Part shown: positions 27,306 through 37,518 of the stretch, piece after piece
Layout: each line of letters begins with the position of its first letter
How positions within the stretch are numbered: position 1 is the first letter of the stretch
Source of the DNA: an uncultured Wohlfahrtiimonas sp.
GTDB taxonomy: Bacteria > Pseudomonadota > Gammaproteobacteria > Cardiobacteriales > Wohlfahrtiimonadaceae
Reading direction: 5' to 3'
DNA length: 64,000 bases
Assembly (NCBI GenBank): GCA_947630895.1
Contig: CANRJJ010000003.1
Span: forward strand, 1-64,000
Position numbers and translations under genes: made by a program
Notes under the pieces: model-generated
Seen by the model: only the letters and a program-made list of their open reading frames with translations
What the model was told of the DNA's origin: nothing
Database searches by the model: none

Positions 27306-28043
27306 TTAGTTTTTGAAGCGGAGCAATCCTTCTAAAACTAGATGTTGATGAACATGGTAATTAGGTTTTGGCAGCATTGGCTCTAAGATTTCTTTTAGCC
27401 ACTTTGCTCTGCCACCCGCTAATACTACGCTATCTACATCAGGTAAAGATTGATATAGAGCAACAATAGAGCCAGCAATTGCATAATGTATGCCTGATGA
27501 AATACATAAATTGGTATTGTGACCAAGTTCACTTGTGTATGCTAATTCTGAAACATTTTTGATGGCAGTATCTTTAAGTAACGCATCTCTTAATGATTTG
27601 ATGCCAGGTAAAATTAAGCCACCTTCAAAGTTGCCATTTTGCGCAACATAATCGATGGTTAATGCTGTACCAAGATCAATCACGAGCATAGGTTTATGAT
27701 AAATATCCCATGCAGCTAGCATTCCTAACCAACGATCAACACCTAAAGATTCAGGAATATCATATAAATTGGTTAGACCTAGAGCATCTTTTTGTGAAAT
27801 GGCAATGGTTGGCTTGATCGCTGTAAATTCTGCAATATGATTCAGCAATCGCTCAAGTCGTTCACTTTTAGTAACAGAGGAAATTTTGATTTCATCTGGC
27901 ATAGGATAAAGATTAAAGAGCTTAACAACAAAGCTTGGTAAAGCAGAGTAATCAATGAATTGATGGTGAGATAAACCATCTTCTTCGGTAAACAGTGCAA
28001 ACTTAATGCAAGTATTACCGCAATCAAATAAAAATTTAGGCAT
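27306..28043 (-). CDS. coaX: Type III pantothenate kinase
   Basis: Phosphorylates pantothenate, the first step of CoA synthesis; ASKHA-fold, insensitive to CoA feedback and needs a monovalent cation. Motifs: FDCGNTCIKFAL (phosphate 1), GVDRWLGMLAAW, IDLGTALTIDYV, GGLILPGIKSL and VVLAGG. I cut the track ORF to the ATG at 28043, because the family starts right before the DCGNT motif; this gives 245 aa. The start overlaps the end of birA by 8 bases. birA-coaX pairs are common in bacteria lacking coaA. Confidence 0.95.
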   Translation of the reverse strand: MPKFLFDCGNTCIKFALFTEEDGLSHHQFIDYSALPSFVVKLFNLYPMPDEIKISSVTKSERLERLLNHIAEFTAIKPTIAISQKDALGLTNLYDIPESLGVDRWLGMLAAWDIYHKPMLVIDLGTALTIDYVAQNGNFEGGLILPGIKSLRDALLKDTAIKNVSELAYTSELGHNTNLCISSGIHYAIAGSIVALYQSLPDVDSVVLAGGRAKWLKEILEPMLPKPNYHVHQHLVLEGLLRFKN

Positions 28044-28995
28044 AAGCGCGGAGCGATAGCTCTCCTGAAAAATACTGCTGAATAGTGCCATCTTCATGTT
28101 GAATGAGCAATGCACCATTATCTGCAATGCCAATTTCAGTGCCAATGATTTCTCTCATTGGTGAAAATAGTTTAATTTTTTGCCCATGAAGAGCGCTAAA
28201 GTTATTCCACATATTGACAATATTGGGTGGGTTAAAGGCTTCATAGTCATCACGTAATTTCGATATTATGTTAATGATATCAGCGATTAATTCATTTCGA
28301 TTAAGTGCTTCACCTAAGATTTCATAGATAGAAGTTGCTTTGTTCTGCACTAAATCAGCATCGACAAGGGGTAAATTATTTAAACCAATGCCGATAACCA
28401 TTTCTACTTCATGCTCGGATTTAGCATAAGTTTCAATTAAGATTCCTGCGAGCTTTGTACCATTGACCCAAATATCGTTGGGCCATTTAATTTTAGCAGG
28501 GATATTTTTGCTCTGTAGGTATTCAACTAGATATAAGCCAAGGGCAGGGCTAAAACTTGTTAGATTCGCCAATGCTTGTGCTTTGAATTGAATGCGCATT
28601 GAAAAATAGAGATTTCTAGCAAGTGGTGACGCCCAAACTTTACCATTGCGTCCTCTGCCTTGAGTTTGCATCTCACTGACCATAACCAATGCTTTTTTCA
28701 TTGGTAGTTTAGCAATTTCTTCATTGGTAGAAGTGACATCTAATAATGTGATGACATCATCGATCGTATTTTTAGGTAGTTTTTTTAAAATGGATGCTTG
28801 GTCTAAAGGAATATAAGGATAGATTGCTTTATAGCCTTGTCTGCCAATTGTTTCGACAAGATGCCCTGTTTTTAATTCGTTAATGGCTTTCCAAATGGCT
28901 TGGCGTGTAACATTAAAGCGCTGTGCTAAATCTTCTCCGCTGTATAATTCACCAGATTGTAGAAGATAAAAGAGTTCTTTTGCTAATGGAGACAT
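28036..28995 (-). CDS. birA: Biotin-protein ligase / biotin operon repressor BirA
   Basis: Attaches biotin to AccB and, with biotinyl-AMP, binds DNA. Winged helix at residues ~1-65 (SGEDLAQRFNVTRQAIWKAI), catalytic domain with the biotin/ATP loop GRGRNGKVWASP, KWPNDIWVNGTKLAGIL, and a C-terminal SH3-like part. The track start at 29031 lies in a terminator hairpin, so I use the ATG at 28995 (319 aa; E. coli 321). No good Shine-Dalgarno is visible before it. Confidence 0.93.
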   Translation of the reverse strand: MSPLAKELFYLLQSGELYSGEDLAQRFNVTRQAIWKAINELKTGHLVETIGRQGYKAIYPYIPLDQASILKKLPKNTIDDVITLLDVTSTNEEIAKLPMKKALVMVSEMQTQGRGRNGKVWASPLARNLYFSMRIQFKAQALANLTSFSPALGLYLVEYLQSKNIPAKIKWPNDIWVNGTKLAGILIETYAKSEHEVEMVIGIGLNNLPLVDADLVQNKATSIYEILGEALNRNELIADIINIISKLRDDYEAFNPPNIVNMWNNFSALHGQKIKLFSPMREIIGTEIGIADNGALLIQHEDGTIQQYFSGELSLRAYA

Positions 28996-29018
28996 AGAAT
29001 TGATACTGCTTATAAAAG

Positions 29019-29044
29019 AAAAAAGTGCCATTGAGCACTTTTTT
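29019..29044 (-). terminator. Bidirectional-type terminator between the aminotransferase/small-ORF unit and birA
   Basis: AAAAAAGTGC and GCACTTTTTT form a 10-bp stem around a 6-base loop, with T-runs on both strands. On the minus strand it would end the ppk-transporter-aminotransferase transcript 24 bases before birA. Confidence 0.8.
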
Positions 29045-29064
29045 CCGAATGATAAAAGTATGTT

Positions 29065-29160
29065 CTAACTAAAAAGAACAACTGAAATTACAGCAACATA
29101 ACCAATGATGCAAAGACCCCAAATAATGCAGAGCGGTAATTGGTTTTCAAAAAATTTCAT
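29065..29160 (-). CDS. 31-aa predicted single-pass membrane peptide
   Basis: An ORF too short for the track. It encodes MKFFENQLPLCIIWGLCIIG followed by YVAVISVVLFS, with one hydrophobic helix over residues ~9-30. The start has a strong Shine-Dalgarno, AGGGAGA, 7 bases upstream. It sits between the aminotransferase stop (24 bases away) and a terminator, so it is likely the last gene of that transcript. I recognise no family; small membrane proteins of this kind often tune larger transporters or oxidases, and the SLC13-type transporter is two genes upstream. Confidence 0.65.
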   Translation of the reverse strand: MKFFENQLPLCIIWGLCIIGYVAVISVVLFS

Positions 29161-29184
29161 ATCACATCTCCCTGACGTTATATA

Positions 29185-30387
29185 TTATAAAACTTTGATA
29201 ATAGCTTGAGCCGATTGTGTAATATTATACTCGTTTAGGGCAGCAATACAAATTCTGCCTGTATCGAGGATATATAGACCATGCTCATTACGGAGCTTTT
29301 GAGCTTGTTCTTTAGTTAATCCAGAATAGCTAAACATACCTTGTTGATCTTTAATAAAGCTGAAATCTTTCTTAGTTTGTCCTTCATTCAACAGTGCTGT
29401 GAATTTTTCACGCATCGCATGAATACGCTGACGCATTTCAGTTAATTCATCAAACCACTCTTGGCGTAATACATCATTACTGAGTACATGGCCAACAATT
29501 GCAGCACCAAAAATAGGAGGAGATGAGTAGTTTGCACGTACCATTTTTTTCAATTGTGAAGTTACACGCACTTGTTCATCTGTTGATGCTGTAACAACCG
29601 ATAATGCGCCCACACGCTCACCATACAATGAGAATGATTTAGAGAATGAGTTAGCAATCAATACAGGTAAACCTGCATCTGTCATGATATGAATTGCTTT
29701 AGCATCTTCTTGAACGCCTTTCGCAAAACCTTGATATGCCATATCTAAGAAAGGAATCAATGATTTTTCTTTGATCACTTCTGCCAATTGATGCCATTGT
29801 GCATCATTTAAATCTGCACCTGTTGGGTTATGACAACAAGCATGTAAAACAACGATAGAGTTTTCTTCTAATTTTTTGAAGAATTCTAACATTGCCGCAA
29901 AGCGAACACCGCCAGTTTCTGAATCAAAATAAGGATAAGATTCTACTTCAAAGCCTGCGCCTTGGAAGATCGCACGGTGGTTATCCCAAGTAGGATCAGA
30001 AATATAAACTTTAGGTAATTTTTGGCTAAAAAGTTGATTTAGGAAATCTGCACCAACTTTTAATGCACCTGTTCCACCCAATGTTTGTACTGTTGCTAAA
30101 CGATTTTCAGCAATAACAGGATGATGCTCTGCAAATAATAAGCGCTGAACAGAAATGTTATAAGTCTGTAAACCGTGCATTGGTAAATATACATGAGGTT
30201 TTTCTTCAGAAAATAATGCCTGCTGTGCTTTTTTGACAACATTTAACACTGGCACTTTACCTTCAGCATCCGCATAAATACCGATAGTAAGGTTGATTTT
30301 ATCTTCTCTTGGATCTTGCTTAAATTTTTCCACTAAGCCAAGGATCGGATCATCAGGTGCCAAAACAACATTATTAAAAACGTTCAT
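29185..30387 (-). CDS. Class I aspartate/aromatic-amino-acid aminotransferase
   Basis: PLP-dependent transaminase of the AspC/TyrB group in subclass I-alpha. PLP lysine in NSFSKSFSLYGERVG (~Lys 246), substrate-binding Arg near the C-terminus (DTGRICIAAL), NPTGAD and DMAYQGF blocks. I take the ATG at 30387 (AAGGAAA upstream), giving 400 aa (E. coli AspC 396). AspC and TyrB specificities cannot be separated by eye. It follows the transporter by 32 bases. Confidence 0.93.
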   Translation of the reverse strand: MNVFNNVVLAPDDPILGLVEKFKQDPREDKINLTIGIYADAEGKVPVLNVVKKAQQALFSEEKPHVYLPMHGLQTYNISVQRLLFAEHHPVIAENRLATVQTLGGTGALKVGADFLNQLFSQKLPKVYISDPTWDNHRAIFQGAGFEVESYPYFDSETGGVRFAAMLEFFKKLEENSIVVLHACCHNPTGADLNDAQWHQLAEVIKEKSLIPFLDMAYQGFAKGVQEDAKAIHIMTDAGLPVLIANSFSKSFSLYGERVGALSVVTASTDEQVRVTSQLKKMVRANYSSPPIFGAAIVGHVLSNDVLRQEWFDELTEMRQRIHAMREKFTALLNEGQTKKDFSFIKDQQGMFSYSGLTKEQAQKLRNEHGLYILDTGRICIAALNEYNITQSAQAIIKVL

Positions 30388-30419
30388 ATAGATTTCCTTT
30401 GAAGTAAACAGAGTGCTTT

Positions 30420-32225
30420 TTATGATAAAGGCCACACCCAAAGCAACGCAGGTGTAACGGTTATGAGAATTAATATATCTAATATTAGGCCAACGCGCCA
30501 ATAATCGCTAAATTGATAGCCGCCAGGTCCCATTACTAGTGTATTTGAGTGATGACCGATTGGAGTATTGAAGGTGCAAGAGCTCGCAATCGCAATCCCC
30601 ATTAAGTAAGCATCAGGGTTGTGTCCTAATTGTTGCGATACGCCATAAGCAATTGGGCACATGATCATTGCAGTCGCAGAACTATTGATAATATCTGTGA
30701 TGATCATGGTAATTAGTATGATAATACCGAGAATTAAATAATCAGGTAGATCACCTATATAACCAACTAATTTACCAGCCAATATCTCTGTCACACCTGT
30801 TTGTTGAAGTGCAACGCCAACAGTGATGAAGCAGCCCAATAACATTAATAAAGGACCTTCTTGGCTTTTATAGACATCGCGGATGGGCAATAGCTTGAAT
30901 ATGACCAATAAAAAGACAGCCAAAGGAAAACTGATTTGCGGTGGTAATGTTTGAGTGGCTACAAGTACGATTGAGCCGATGAATATTAAAACGGTAGGCA
31001 ATAGGCGATAAGATGCCTGTAAACTAATATCGCGCTCAGCAAGCGGAAAACAGCCGAGATAGCGCAATGTATCAGGTAGCTCGTCTGCATGACCTTGAAC
31101 GAGCAGTACATCGCCAACTTTTAATTGAATACGGGATAAACGCTTACGAATATTTTCGCCATGTCTTGCGACACCGATCACATTTAATCCGTATTTTTCA
31201 CGGAATTGAAGCTCGAGCAGTGTGCGATTATCCATTCGAGAACCAGGATTGATGACAACTTCTAAAACCTCTAGTTTATCGTGAGGGATATTTTTGTTAG
31301 CGCTACTGCGAGTTAAATTTAAGCCTGTTAATAGTTCTAGTTGTTTGAGTTCTTCAGGTTGGCCTTCGAGCAATAAAGTGTCATTGGCACGAATCATTTC
31401 TTCTTGACTGGGTGCGATAATTCGGCGAGCACCACGTAAAATAACCACAACTTTCACTAAGTCATCTGAAATTTTTTCGATATCAGCGACTGATTTATCC
31501 ACAAGCTTATTGCTTGGCTCTACTTTGGCTTCTAATAGGTAATTATCTGTCGTGAATTTTACTTGCGTGGCTTCTGAGCGACGATTAGGAATCAGGCGCC
31601 AACCAATAATAGATAAATACAGTAAGCCCACAACTGAGATGATTAAGCCTGTTGGGGCAAAATCAAACATATTAAATGAGCCTAGACCAATGGACTCACG
31701 GTAGTTTGCAACGATTAAGTTGGGTGGAGTACCGATAAGAGTGATTGTGCCACCAAGCAGTGATGCAAATGCCATTGGCATCAGGACTTTTGCGGGTTGA
31801 ATATCATAGCGTTGGCAAAGCTGAATAGCGATGGGCATGATTAAAGCGAGTGCACCAACGTCATTCATGAATGCGGAGAAGAAAGCCACTAAGCCTGCTA
31901 ATGTGAAAACTAATAATGAAGGGCTATCTGAAAAATAGCTTAAACGTTTGGATAAGTGATAAGTAATGCCTGTTTTACCTATGGCATGGCTGAGAACCAA
32001 TACAGAAGCAACGCTGACAACAGCAGGATGGCTAAAGCCATTAAATGCTTCACGAATTGGCACAACTCCAGAAATTACTAATGCTAATAGAGCTCCGAGT
32101 GCCACAAAATCGTAGCGAATCTTCCCAATCAAAAAAGCAATGAATGAGAAAATTAAAACAGCTAAGGAAAAAAGCTGTTCATTGGTTAAAAAAGAGAAGA
32201 GTTGAGTATTGATATAATCGAGCAT
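30420..32225 (-). CDS. SLC13/DASS-family anion transporter with two RCK_C (TrkA-C) domains
   Basis: Inner-membrane transporter, 601 aa. N-terminal scaffold helices with the first anion-binding loop GGTITLIGTPPNLIV (~residue 158-172). Then a cytoplasmic insert of two TrkA-C domains (~215-380), and the second half with GHHSNTLVMGPGGY. This organisation fits the citrate/sulfate-type SLC13 branch (CitT/YfbS-like), where the RCK-C pair senses ligand. Substrate not determinable. AGGAAG before ATG; 8 bases after ppk. Confidence 0.9.
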   Translation of the reverse strand: MLDYINTQLFSFLTNEQLFSLAVLIFSFIAFLIGKIRYDFVALGALLALVISGVVPIREAFNGFSHPAVVSVASVLVLSHAIGKTGITYHLSKRLSYFSDSPSLLVFTLAGLVAFFSAFMNDVGALALIMPIAIQLCQRYDIQPAKVLMPMAFASLLGGTITLIGTPPNLIVANYRESIGLGSFNMFDFAPTGLIISVVGLLYLSIIGWRLIPNRRSEATQVKFTTDNYLLEAKVEPSNKLVDKSVADIEKISDDLVKVVVILRGARRIIAPSQEEMIRANDTLLLEGQPEELKQLELLTGLNLTRSSANKNIPHDKLEVLEVVINPGSRMDNRTLLELQFREKYGLNVIGVARHGENIRKRLSRIQLKVGDVLLVQGHADELPDTLRYLGCFPLAERDISLQASYRLLPTVLIFIGSIVLVATQTLPPQISFPLAVFLLVIFKLLPIRDVYKSQEGPLLMLLGCFITVGVALQQTGVTEILAGKLVGYIGDLPDYLILGIIILITMIITDIINSSATAMIMCPIAYGVSQQLGHNPDAYLMGIAIASSCTFNTPIGHHSNTLVMGPGGYQFSDYWRVGLILDILILITVTPALLWVWPLS

Positions 32226-32233
32226 AACACTTC

Positions 32234-34315
32234 CTATAATAGACGCTTTTGTAATAAACGATATTGAACAGAAGTTTCAGGGTTGATCACATTTTTTTGA
32301 TGATATTCACCTGTATCACCATTTAAGCACCATGCAGTTTCATCTTCTAGACTCAGCAGTAACCCCTCTTCAATGACTTGTTGTTTAATGTCTTTATCGA
32401 AGAGAGGAACGGCGATCTCAATGCGTCTGAAGAAATTTCTATTCATCCAGTCGGCACTAGAAAGATAAGTATGTTCTTGCCCAGCATGATAGAAATAGTA
32501 AACACGAGAATGCTCCAAAAATCTACCCACAATAGAACGAATGCGGATATTTTCGGATAATCCAGGGATTCCTGGTTTTAAAGCACATGCACCACGCACG
32601 ATTAAATCTATTTGTACACCTGCTTGTGAAGCATTGTAGAGCGCTGTGATTAAAATAGGTTCCATTAACGCATTCATGCGTGCAATGATTTGTGCTTTTC
32701 TGCCATGTTTGGCTTCATTCATTTCAAATTCTATCTCTTCGAGTAAACGATCGATAAAATTGAATGGCGCTTGCCAGATTGTAGAGAGCGACGGTACTTT
32801 TGCTAAGCTGGATAAATTCAAAAATATCTCGGAAATGCTCGCGGTAATTTCTTTATGAGAAGTTAATAAGCTGAAGTCCGTATATAATCGTGCATTGCCT
32901 TGGTGATAATTACCTGTGCCAATATGAGCATAACGGCGCAAGTATTGTTCACCGAAATGATTGTATTCTTCACGAACTACGAGCAACATTTTTGCATGGG
33001 TTTTGTATCCAAACACACCATAAACAATTTTAATGCCGGCATCTTCTAAGCGAGAAGCCCAAGATAGGTTAGTTGCTTCATCAAAACGAGCCATTAACTC
33101 AACAACGACATTAACTTCTTTGCCTTGTCTTGCGGCTTTCTCCAATAATTCCATTAGTTCAGAATCATCACCTGTTCTATAAACAGTCATGCGAATGACG
33201 AGAACATCTGGATCTTCAACCGCTTCACGCAAAAACTCTGTCACAGGTGAAAAGCGATCATAAGGATGATGCAAAAGCACATCTTTACGATTGATTTCAT
33301 CAAATGCTGATGTGCGATTTTCCCAACGTGAAGGCACATGTTTTTTTATCGGAGTAAATGTTAGATGTGGCTTGCCTTCGATATAGTCGAGAATGTTATA
33401 AATTTGTGAAAAATCAAAATGATGATCAGTTGGGTACAAATCTTCTATGGAAAGATTAAACTCATTGAGCAATAGGCTCATCAAATGTTCAGGGCATTTG
33501 GACTCAATTTCTAAACGTACGGAATGTCCAAAACCACGCTGTTTAAGCTCACCGCGCAATGCTTGATGGAGATTGGTTAATTCTTCTTTATCAATGTATA
33601 AATGACTGTTTCTAGTCACTCTAAATTGGTATAGACCCAGAATGGATAGTTCAGGGAAAATGTCGGCAATAAATGCTTCGATTACATCCTGAATAGTTGT
33701 TAATTGAATTTCATCCGCATTAGATGGAAGTTCAATAATATGCGGCAAGTTTTCAGGAATAGGCAAGATCGCTGTATCGATGTTTCGACCATAAGCATCT
33801 ACGCCTTTTAAATCCACAATAAAGTTAAGAGATTTATTAGTAATATGCGGAAATGGATGTGCCAAATCTAACGCAATTGGCGTAAAGACAGGCAACATAT
33901 TTTGAGTGAATAAATGATAAAGCCACTCAGTTTGTTCAACGCTCCACGCATCTTTTTTTAATAGAGTAATATTTTCTGCTTTGAGTTGAGGCATTAGCTC
34001 ATCAAAAAAGACTTTGTATTGATCCTGAGTAATTTTTGAAGCATAAGCTTGGATGCTTAAGCGCCATTCGCTTGCAGTTTGGTTTTCGATGCGTTCAAGA
34101 CCAGATTGAATCTGTTCTTGCATATTTGCCATGCGAACTTCAAAAAATTCATCTAAGTTAAGTGAAACAATCGCAATGAATTTTAAGCGTTCAAGTAATG
34201 GTAAATCGGTATTTTTAGCTTGTGCGAGTACACGTTCTTGGAAAGCAAGAATAGAGCGTTCACGGTTAATGAGAGGAACGGTATGTGGGGTTAACAATGT
34301 TAACGAAGGATCCAC
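32234..34315 (-). CDS. ppk: Polyphosphate kinase 1
   Basis: Makes inorganic polyphosphate from ATP. The four-domain enzyme is complete: N domain with INRERSILAFQERVL, head domain, then two phospholipase-D-like domains with the phospho-accepting His in YKTHAKMLLV and the second His in FLEHSRVYYF. 693 aa (E. coli 688). GTG start with AGGT upstream. Exopolyphosphatase ppx is not next to it; instead the gene heads a transcript with a transporter and an aminotransferase. Confidence 0.97.
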   Translation of the reverse strand: MDPSLTLLTPHTVPLINRERSILAFQERVLAQAKNTDLPLLERLKFIAIVSLNLDEFFEVRMANMQEQIQSGLERIENQTASEWRLSIQAYASKITQDQYKVFFDELMPQLKAENITLLKKDAWSVEQTEWLYHLFTQNMLPVFTPIALDLAHPFPHITNKSLNFIVDLKGVDAYGRNIDTAILPIPENLPHIIELPSNADEIQLTTIQDVIEAFIADIFPELSILGLYQFRVTRNSHLYIDKEELTNLHQALRGELKQRGFGHSVRLEIESKCPEHLMSLLLNEFNLSIEDLYPTDHHFDFSQIYNILDYIEGKPHLTFTPIKKHVPSRWENRTSAFDEINRKDVLLHHPYDRFSPVTEFLREAVEDPDVLVIRMTVYRTGDDSELMELLEKAARQGKEVNVVVELMARFDEATNLSWASRLEDAGIKIVYGVFGYKTHAKMLLVVREEYNHFGEQYLRRYAHIGTGNYHQGNARLYTDFSLLTSHKEITASISEIFLNLSSLAKVPSLSTIWQAPFNFIDRLLEEIEFEMNEAKHGRKAQIIARMNALMEPILITALYNASQAGVQIDLIVRGACALKPGIPGLSENIRIRSIVGRFLEHSRVYYFYHAGQEHTYLSSADWMNRNFFRRIEIAVPLFDKDIKQQVIEEGLLLSLEDETAWCLNGDTGEYHQKNVINPETSVQYRLLQKRLL

Positions 34316-34403
34316 AGCAAACCTACTTATGTAATAAATTAAAGATGATTATTGTAGCTCACAAAGTGCCTTTTTTCTATTCAAATTAAAGGCGCAGATA
34401 AGA

Positions 34404-34429
34404 AAAAAGCACAGATTTCTGTGCTTTTT
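34404..34429 (-). terminator. Rho-independent terminator of rne
   Basis: An 11-bp perfect stem (AAAAAGCACAG with its complement) and an ATTT loop lie 10 bases after the rne stop. The minus strand ends in a T-run. It is the only clear terminator between rne and ppk. Confidence 0.88.
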
Positions 34430-34439
34430 CATTGATTAA

Positions 34440-37268
34440 TTATTTTTGCTCTGAGGCTTCATCTTCTAGGATGATCTTAAAACTGCGTGATGCATTTTTA
34501 CTCTCTTCTTCGCTAGAGATGATTTTTGGTTTAATCACGATTTCATCTTCAGTGATAAAAGTTGGTTTAGCAGCAGGGCGATCTTTCGGCTTTGTATTTT
34601 TCACATGTTGTTGAATAACGATTTCATCTGAAGCAGTTTCTGAAGATTGTATTTTTGGTTCTTCAGGCGCTTTAGTTTCAGGTTCTACCGCAATTTTAAT
34701 CACCTCAACTTCAGGTTCAGCTTTCGCTTCTACTACATCGCTTTCGATCACAATAGGTTGTTGGACAGCAGGCTCTTGCTCTGTAGAGATATTGATCACA
34801 ACTTCTTCTTTAGCTGCTTCAACTGACTCATTAACGACTTCGGCTGCAAGTGGCTCTTGAGCCTCGGGCTTTGCTTCAGGTGCTACTTCTACAGTAGTTG
34901 CTTGAATGATGACAGGTTCATCAGAAACTTCAGGTTTTACAATAGTTTCTTGTTGAATCACAATCTCATTTTCAACTTTGTTTGTTTCTGTAGGAGTGAT
35001 GATAGCTTCTGTTGTTGCCGCAGCCACAATAGCTGTATCGCTAGTTGTTTCAGTCGCTTTCAATGCATTCATTTCTTCTTCAGAGATGCGTTTGCGACCT
35101 TTACGGATTTTACGCTTGCGTGTTTCACCATTAACTTCTACTTCGACAAACTCAGGTCTAGGTGTAACAGCCGCAACTTTAACAGGGTTTTCAGCTTTTG
35201 CTTCAGTATTCTCATTTTTTGGAGAGTTTTGAGAATTATTAGCATTAGCGTTATTGTTCTTGTTGCGTGAGCGGCGATTTCTCGACTTTGGTGCATCACC
35301 ATTGTTCGCATTGTCGCGATTTTCATCATTTTGCTTATCGTTGTCCGCAGCCTTATTGTTGTGCTTTTCTGATTTGTCATTGTTTTTAACAAAATCGGCA
35401 CGACTTTCAGTTGCACGCTCAACCGTAGCAATTTCATTGTGTTCAGGTGCATTTGCACGAGTAGTAACACGACGATTATTGCGACGACGATTGTTGGAGC
35501 GTTGACGGTGCTTAGGTTGAGCTTCTTTTTTCTTCGCTTCTTCAGCTGCTTTTTCAGCCTCAGATGGACCTAAAAGAGATTTAAACCAAGCAACAAGGCT
35601 AGACCACAATGAAACAGCAGGCGGAGCTTCCACTGGTTTCTCTGGAGTAACCGGTGGTGGCGTTGCAGGCACCATATTGCTCACAATAGGAATATTTTTC
35701 TGTGGTTTTGTCGGATTGTATGCTTTGTTAACCAAAGTTTCTTCTGTTGGTTGCTCTACAGTTTTGTGTTCATTACTCACTTTATTTGTCAATAAAGATT
35801 GATCAGTTCTATAGCGAGTGATTTCAAAATGTGGAGTTTCTAATTCTTGATTAGGAATCATTACAATGCGAACATTCAAACGTTTTTCAATGTCAGAAAC
35901 ATCATCACGTTTTTCATTCAACAAGAAGATAGATACATCAACTGGTAATTGAACGATAATTTCACCAGTGCGCTCTTTTAAAGCTTCTTCTTCAATCAGG
36001 CGTAAAATTTCTAAAGCCAATGATTTGATGTTACGGATTGTGCCGTGACCAGAACATCTTGGACATACAATGTGTGTTGTTTCATCCAATGAAGGGCGTA
36101 AACGTTGACGTGACATTTCTAATAAACCAAAGCGAGAAATATGGCCTGTTTGAATGCGTGCACGATCTAAAGATAATGCTTCATGGAATGCTTTTTCTAC
36201 TTGGCGTTGATGATCTGATTCCAACATATCGATGAAGTCAATCACGATTAAGCCGCCAAGGTCACGCAGTTTTAATTGACGAGCAATTTCTTCTGCGGCT
36301 TCAACGTTAGTATTGAATGCTGTTTCTTCGATGTCAGCGCCGCGAGTTGCACGACCTGAGTTGATATCGATTGATACCAATGCTTCTGTGTAGTCAATCA
36401 CTAACGCACCACCTGAAGGTAATTTCACTTCACGTTGGTAAGCAGATTGAATTTGGTTTTCGATTTGGTAGCGAGTAAATAATGGAATTTGATCTTCGTA
36501 TAATTTAATTTTAGAGCGAATTTGAGGCATTGTTCTGCTAACAAATAACGCCGCTTCTTCATAAATTTCAGGATTATCAATTAAGATTTCGCCAATGTCA
36601 TTGCGGTAATAATCACGTAATGCACGAATGATGATATTGCTTTCTTGGTAGATTAAAAATGGTGCTTTTTCAGAAGATGCATTTTTAATAGAACGCCACA
36701 AAGTGAGGAGATAATCTAAGTCCCATTGTAATTCTTCCGCAGTACGACCTAAGCCAGCAGTGCGAACTATAACGCCCATTTCATCAGGGATTGTTAAATG
36801 GCTCATCGCCTCACGAATAGCAACACGTTCTTGGCCTTCGATGCGGCGAGAAACACCACCTGATTTAGGATTATTTGGCATTAGTACTAAGTAACGGCCA
36901 GCCAATGTAATCAATGTTGTTAATGCAGCGCCTTTATTGCCGCGCTCTTCTTTTTCTACTTGAATGATAACCTCCATGCCTTCAGTGAGGGCATCTTTAA
37001 TGGAAGGTTTTTGCATCGCTTTTGCAGCATCAGAGTAATACTCTTTGGATACTTCTTTGAATGATAAGAAGCCGTGGCGTTCTGAGCCGTAATCTACAAA
37101 ACAAGCTTCTAAAGAAGGCTCAATTCGAGTAATGATACCTTTGTATATATTTGCTTTTTTTTGAATATTTGTAGCATTTTCAATGTCTAAATCATATAGG
37201 CGCTGTCCATCGACCAAAGCGACACGTGTCTCTTCTGGCTGGCTCGCATTAATTAGCATGCGTTTCAT
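34440..37268 (-). CDS. rne: Ribonuclease E
   Basis: Endonuclease for mRNA decay and rRNA/tRNA maturation, scaffold of the degradosome. N-terminal half: S1 domain (~35-125), 5'-sensor and RNase H-like region, then the DNase-like catalytic core with the two Asp of [16 protein letters not shown] and LIVIDFIDM, and the zinc-link CPRCSGHG. After residue ~560 the [15 protein letters not shown] stretch corresponds to the membrane-targeting helix, followed by an Arg-rich RNA-binding region ([13 protein letters not shown]) and a long disordered Glu/Val-rich tail with repeated EIVIQQ-like motifs. I start at the ATG with GGAG upstream, [13 protein letters not shown] (942 aa; E. coli 1061). Confidence 0.97.
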   Translation of the reverse strand: MKRMLINASQPEETRVALVDGQRLYDLDIENATNIQKKANIYKGIITRIEPSLEACFVDYGSERHGFLSFKEVSKEYYSDAAKAMQKPSIKDALTEGMEVIIQVEKEERGNKGAALTTLITLAGRYLVLMPNNPKSGGVSRRIEGQERVAIREAMSHLTIPDEMGVIVRTAGLGRTAEELQWDLDYLLTLWRSIKNASSEKAPFLIYQESNIIIRALRDYYRNDIGEILIDNPEIYEEAALFVSRTMPQIRSKIKLYEDQIPLFTRYQIENQIQSAYQREVKLPSGGALVIDYTEALVSIDINSGRATRGADIEETAFNTNVEAAEEIARQLKLRDLGGLIVIDFIDMLESDHQRQVEKAFHEALSLDRARIQTGHISRFGLLEMSRQRLRPSLDETTHIVCPRCSGHGTIRNIKSLALEILRLIEEEALKERTGEIIVQLPVDVSIFLLNEKRDDVSDIEKRLNVRIVMIPNQELETPHFEITRYRTDQSLLTNKVSNEHKTVEQPTEETLVNKAYNPTKPQKNIPIVSNMVPATPPPVTPEKPVEAPPAVSLWSSLVAWFKSLLGPSEAEKAAEEAKKKEAQPKHRQRSNNRRRNNRRVTTRANAPEHNEIATVERATESRADFVKNNDKSEKHNNKAADNDKQNDENRDNANNGDAPKSRNRRSRNKNNNANANNSQNSPKNENTEAKAENPVKVAAVTPRPEFVEVEVNGETRKRKIRKGRKRISEEEMNALKATETTSDTAIVAAATTEAIITPTETNKVENEIVIQQETIVKPEVSDEPVIIQATTVEVAPEAKPEAQEPLAAEVVNESVEAAKEEVVINISTEQEPAVQQPIVIESDVVEAKAEPEVEVIKIAVEPETKAPEEPKIQSSETASDEIVIQQHVKNTKPKDRPAAKPTFITEDEIVIKPKIISSEEESKNASRSFKIILEDEASEQK

Positions 37269-37451
37269 TGTGTTCTCCAGGTACAAATACTGAGAAATTC
37301 ACAGAGATCACCCCTTAATTTACTGATAATACAATGTACGTTGTCATTAGCTTTTAGTATTGGTTGTTAACGTAGTGATTAGTATTAGTACTGTGATTTT
37401 CAATATTTATGACCAAAATTAAATTTTAAAAAATATATTTTATATAACAAA
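37269..37451 (-). promoter_or_regulatory. AT-rich leader region of rne, possible autoregulatory 5' UTR
   Basis: About 180 bases upstream of rne hold no gene. The region includes a near-palindrome, ACAATGTACGTTGT, and runs of TACTAATACTAAT-type repeats on the minus strand. E. coli rne has a long leader with hairpins through which RNase E limits its own mRNA; a comparable role here is inferred from position only. I could not place a clean -35/-10 pair. Confidence 0.35.
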
Positions 37452-37479
37452 ACATACTCGTCTTAAAAGATGAGTATGT
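37452..37479 (-). terminator. Terminator of the TPR lipoprotein gene
   Basis: ACATACTCGTCTT pairs with AAGATGAGTATGT (13 pairs, one G-U), 2-base loop, 40 bases past the stop of the TPR gene. Ts follow on the minus strand (TTTTGTT). Confidence 0.65.
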
Positions 37480-37518
37480 AGTGATATTGAGTGTTTTTTG
37501 AGTGATCATTGATGAGTT

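Noticed and set aside
34857-35505. Overlapping ORFs opposite the rne tail
   Set aside because: Composition shadows of the Glu/Val/Asn-rich disordered RNase E tail; no ribosome sites or family features.
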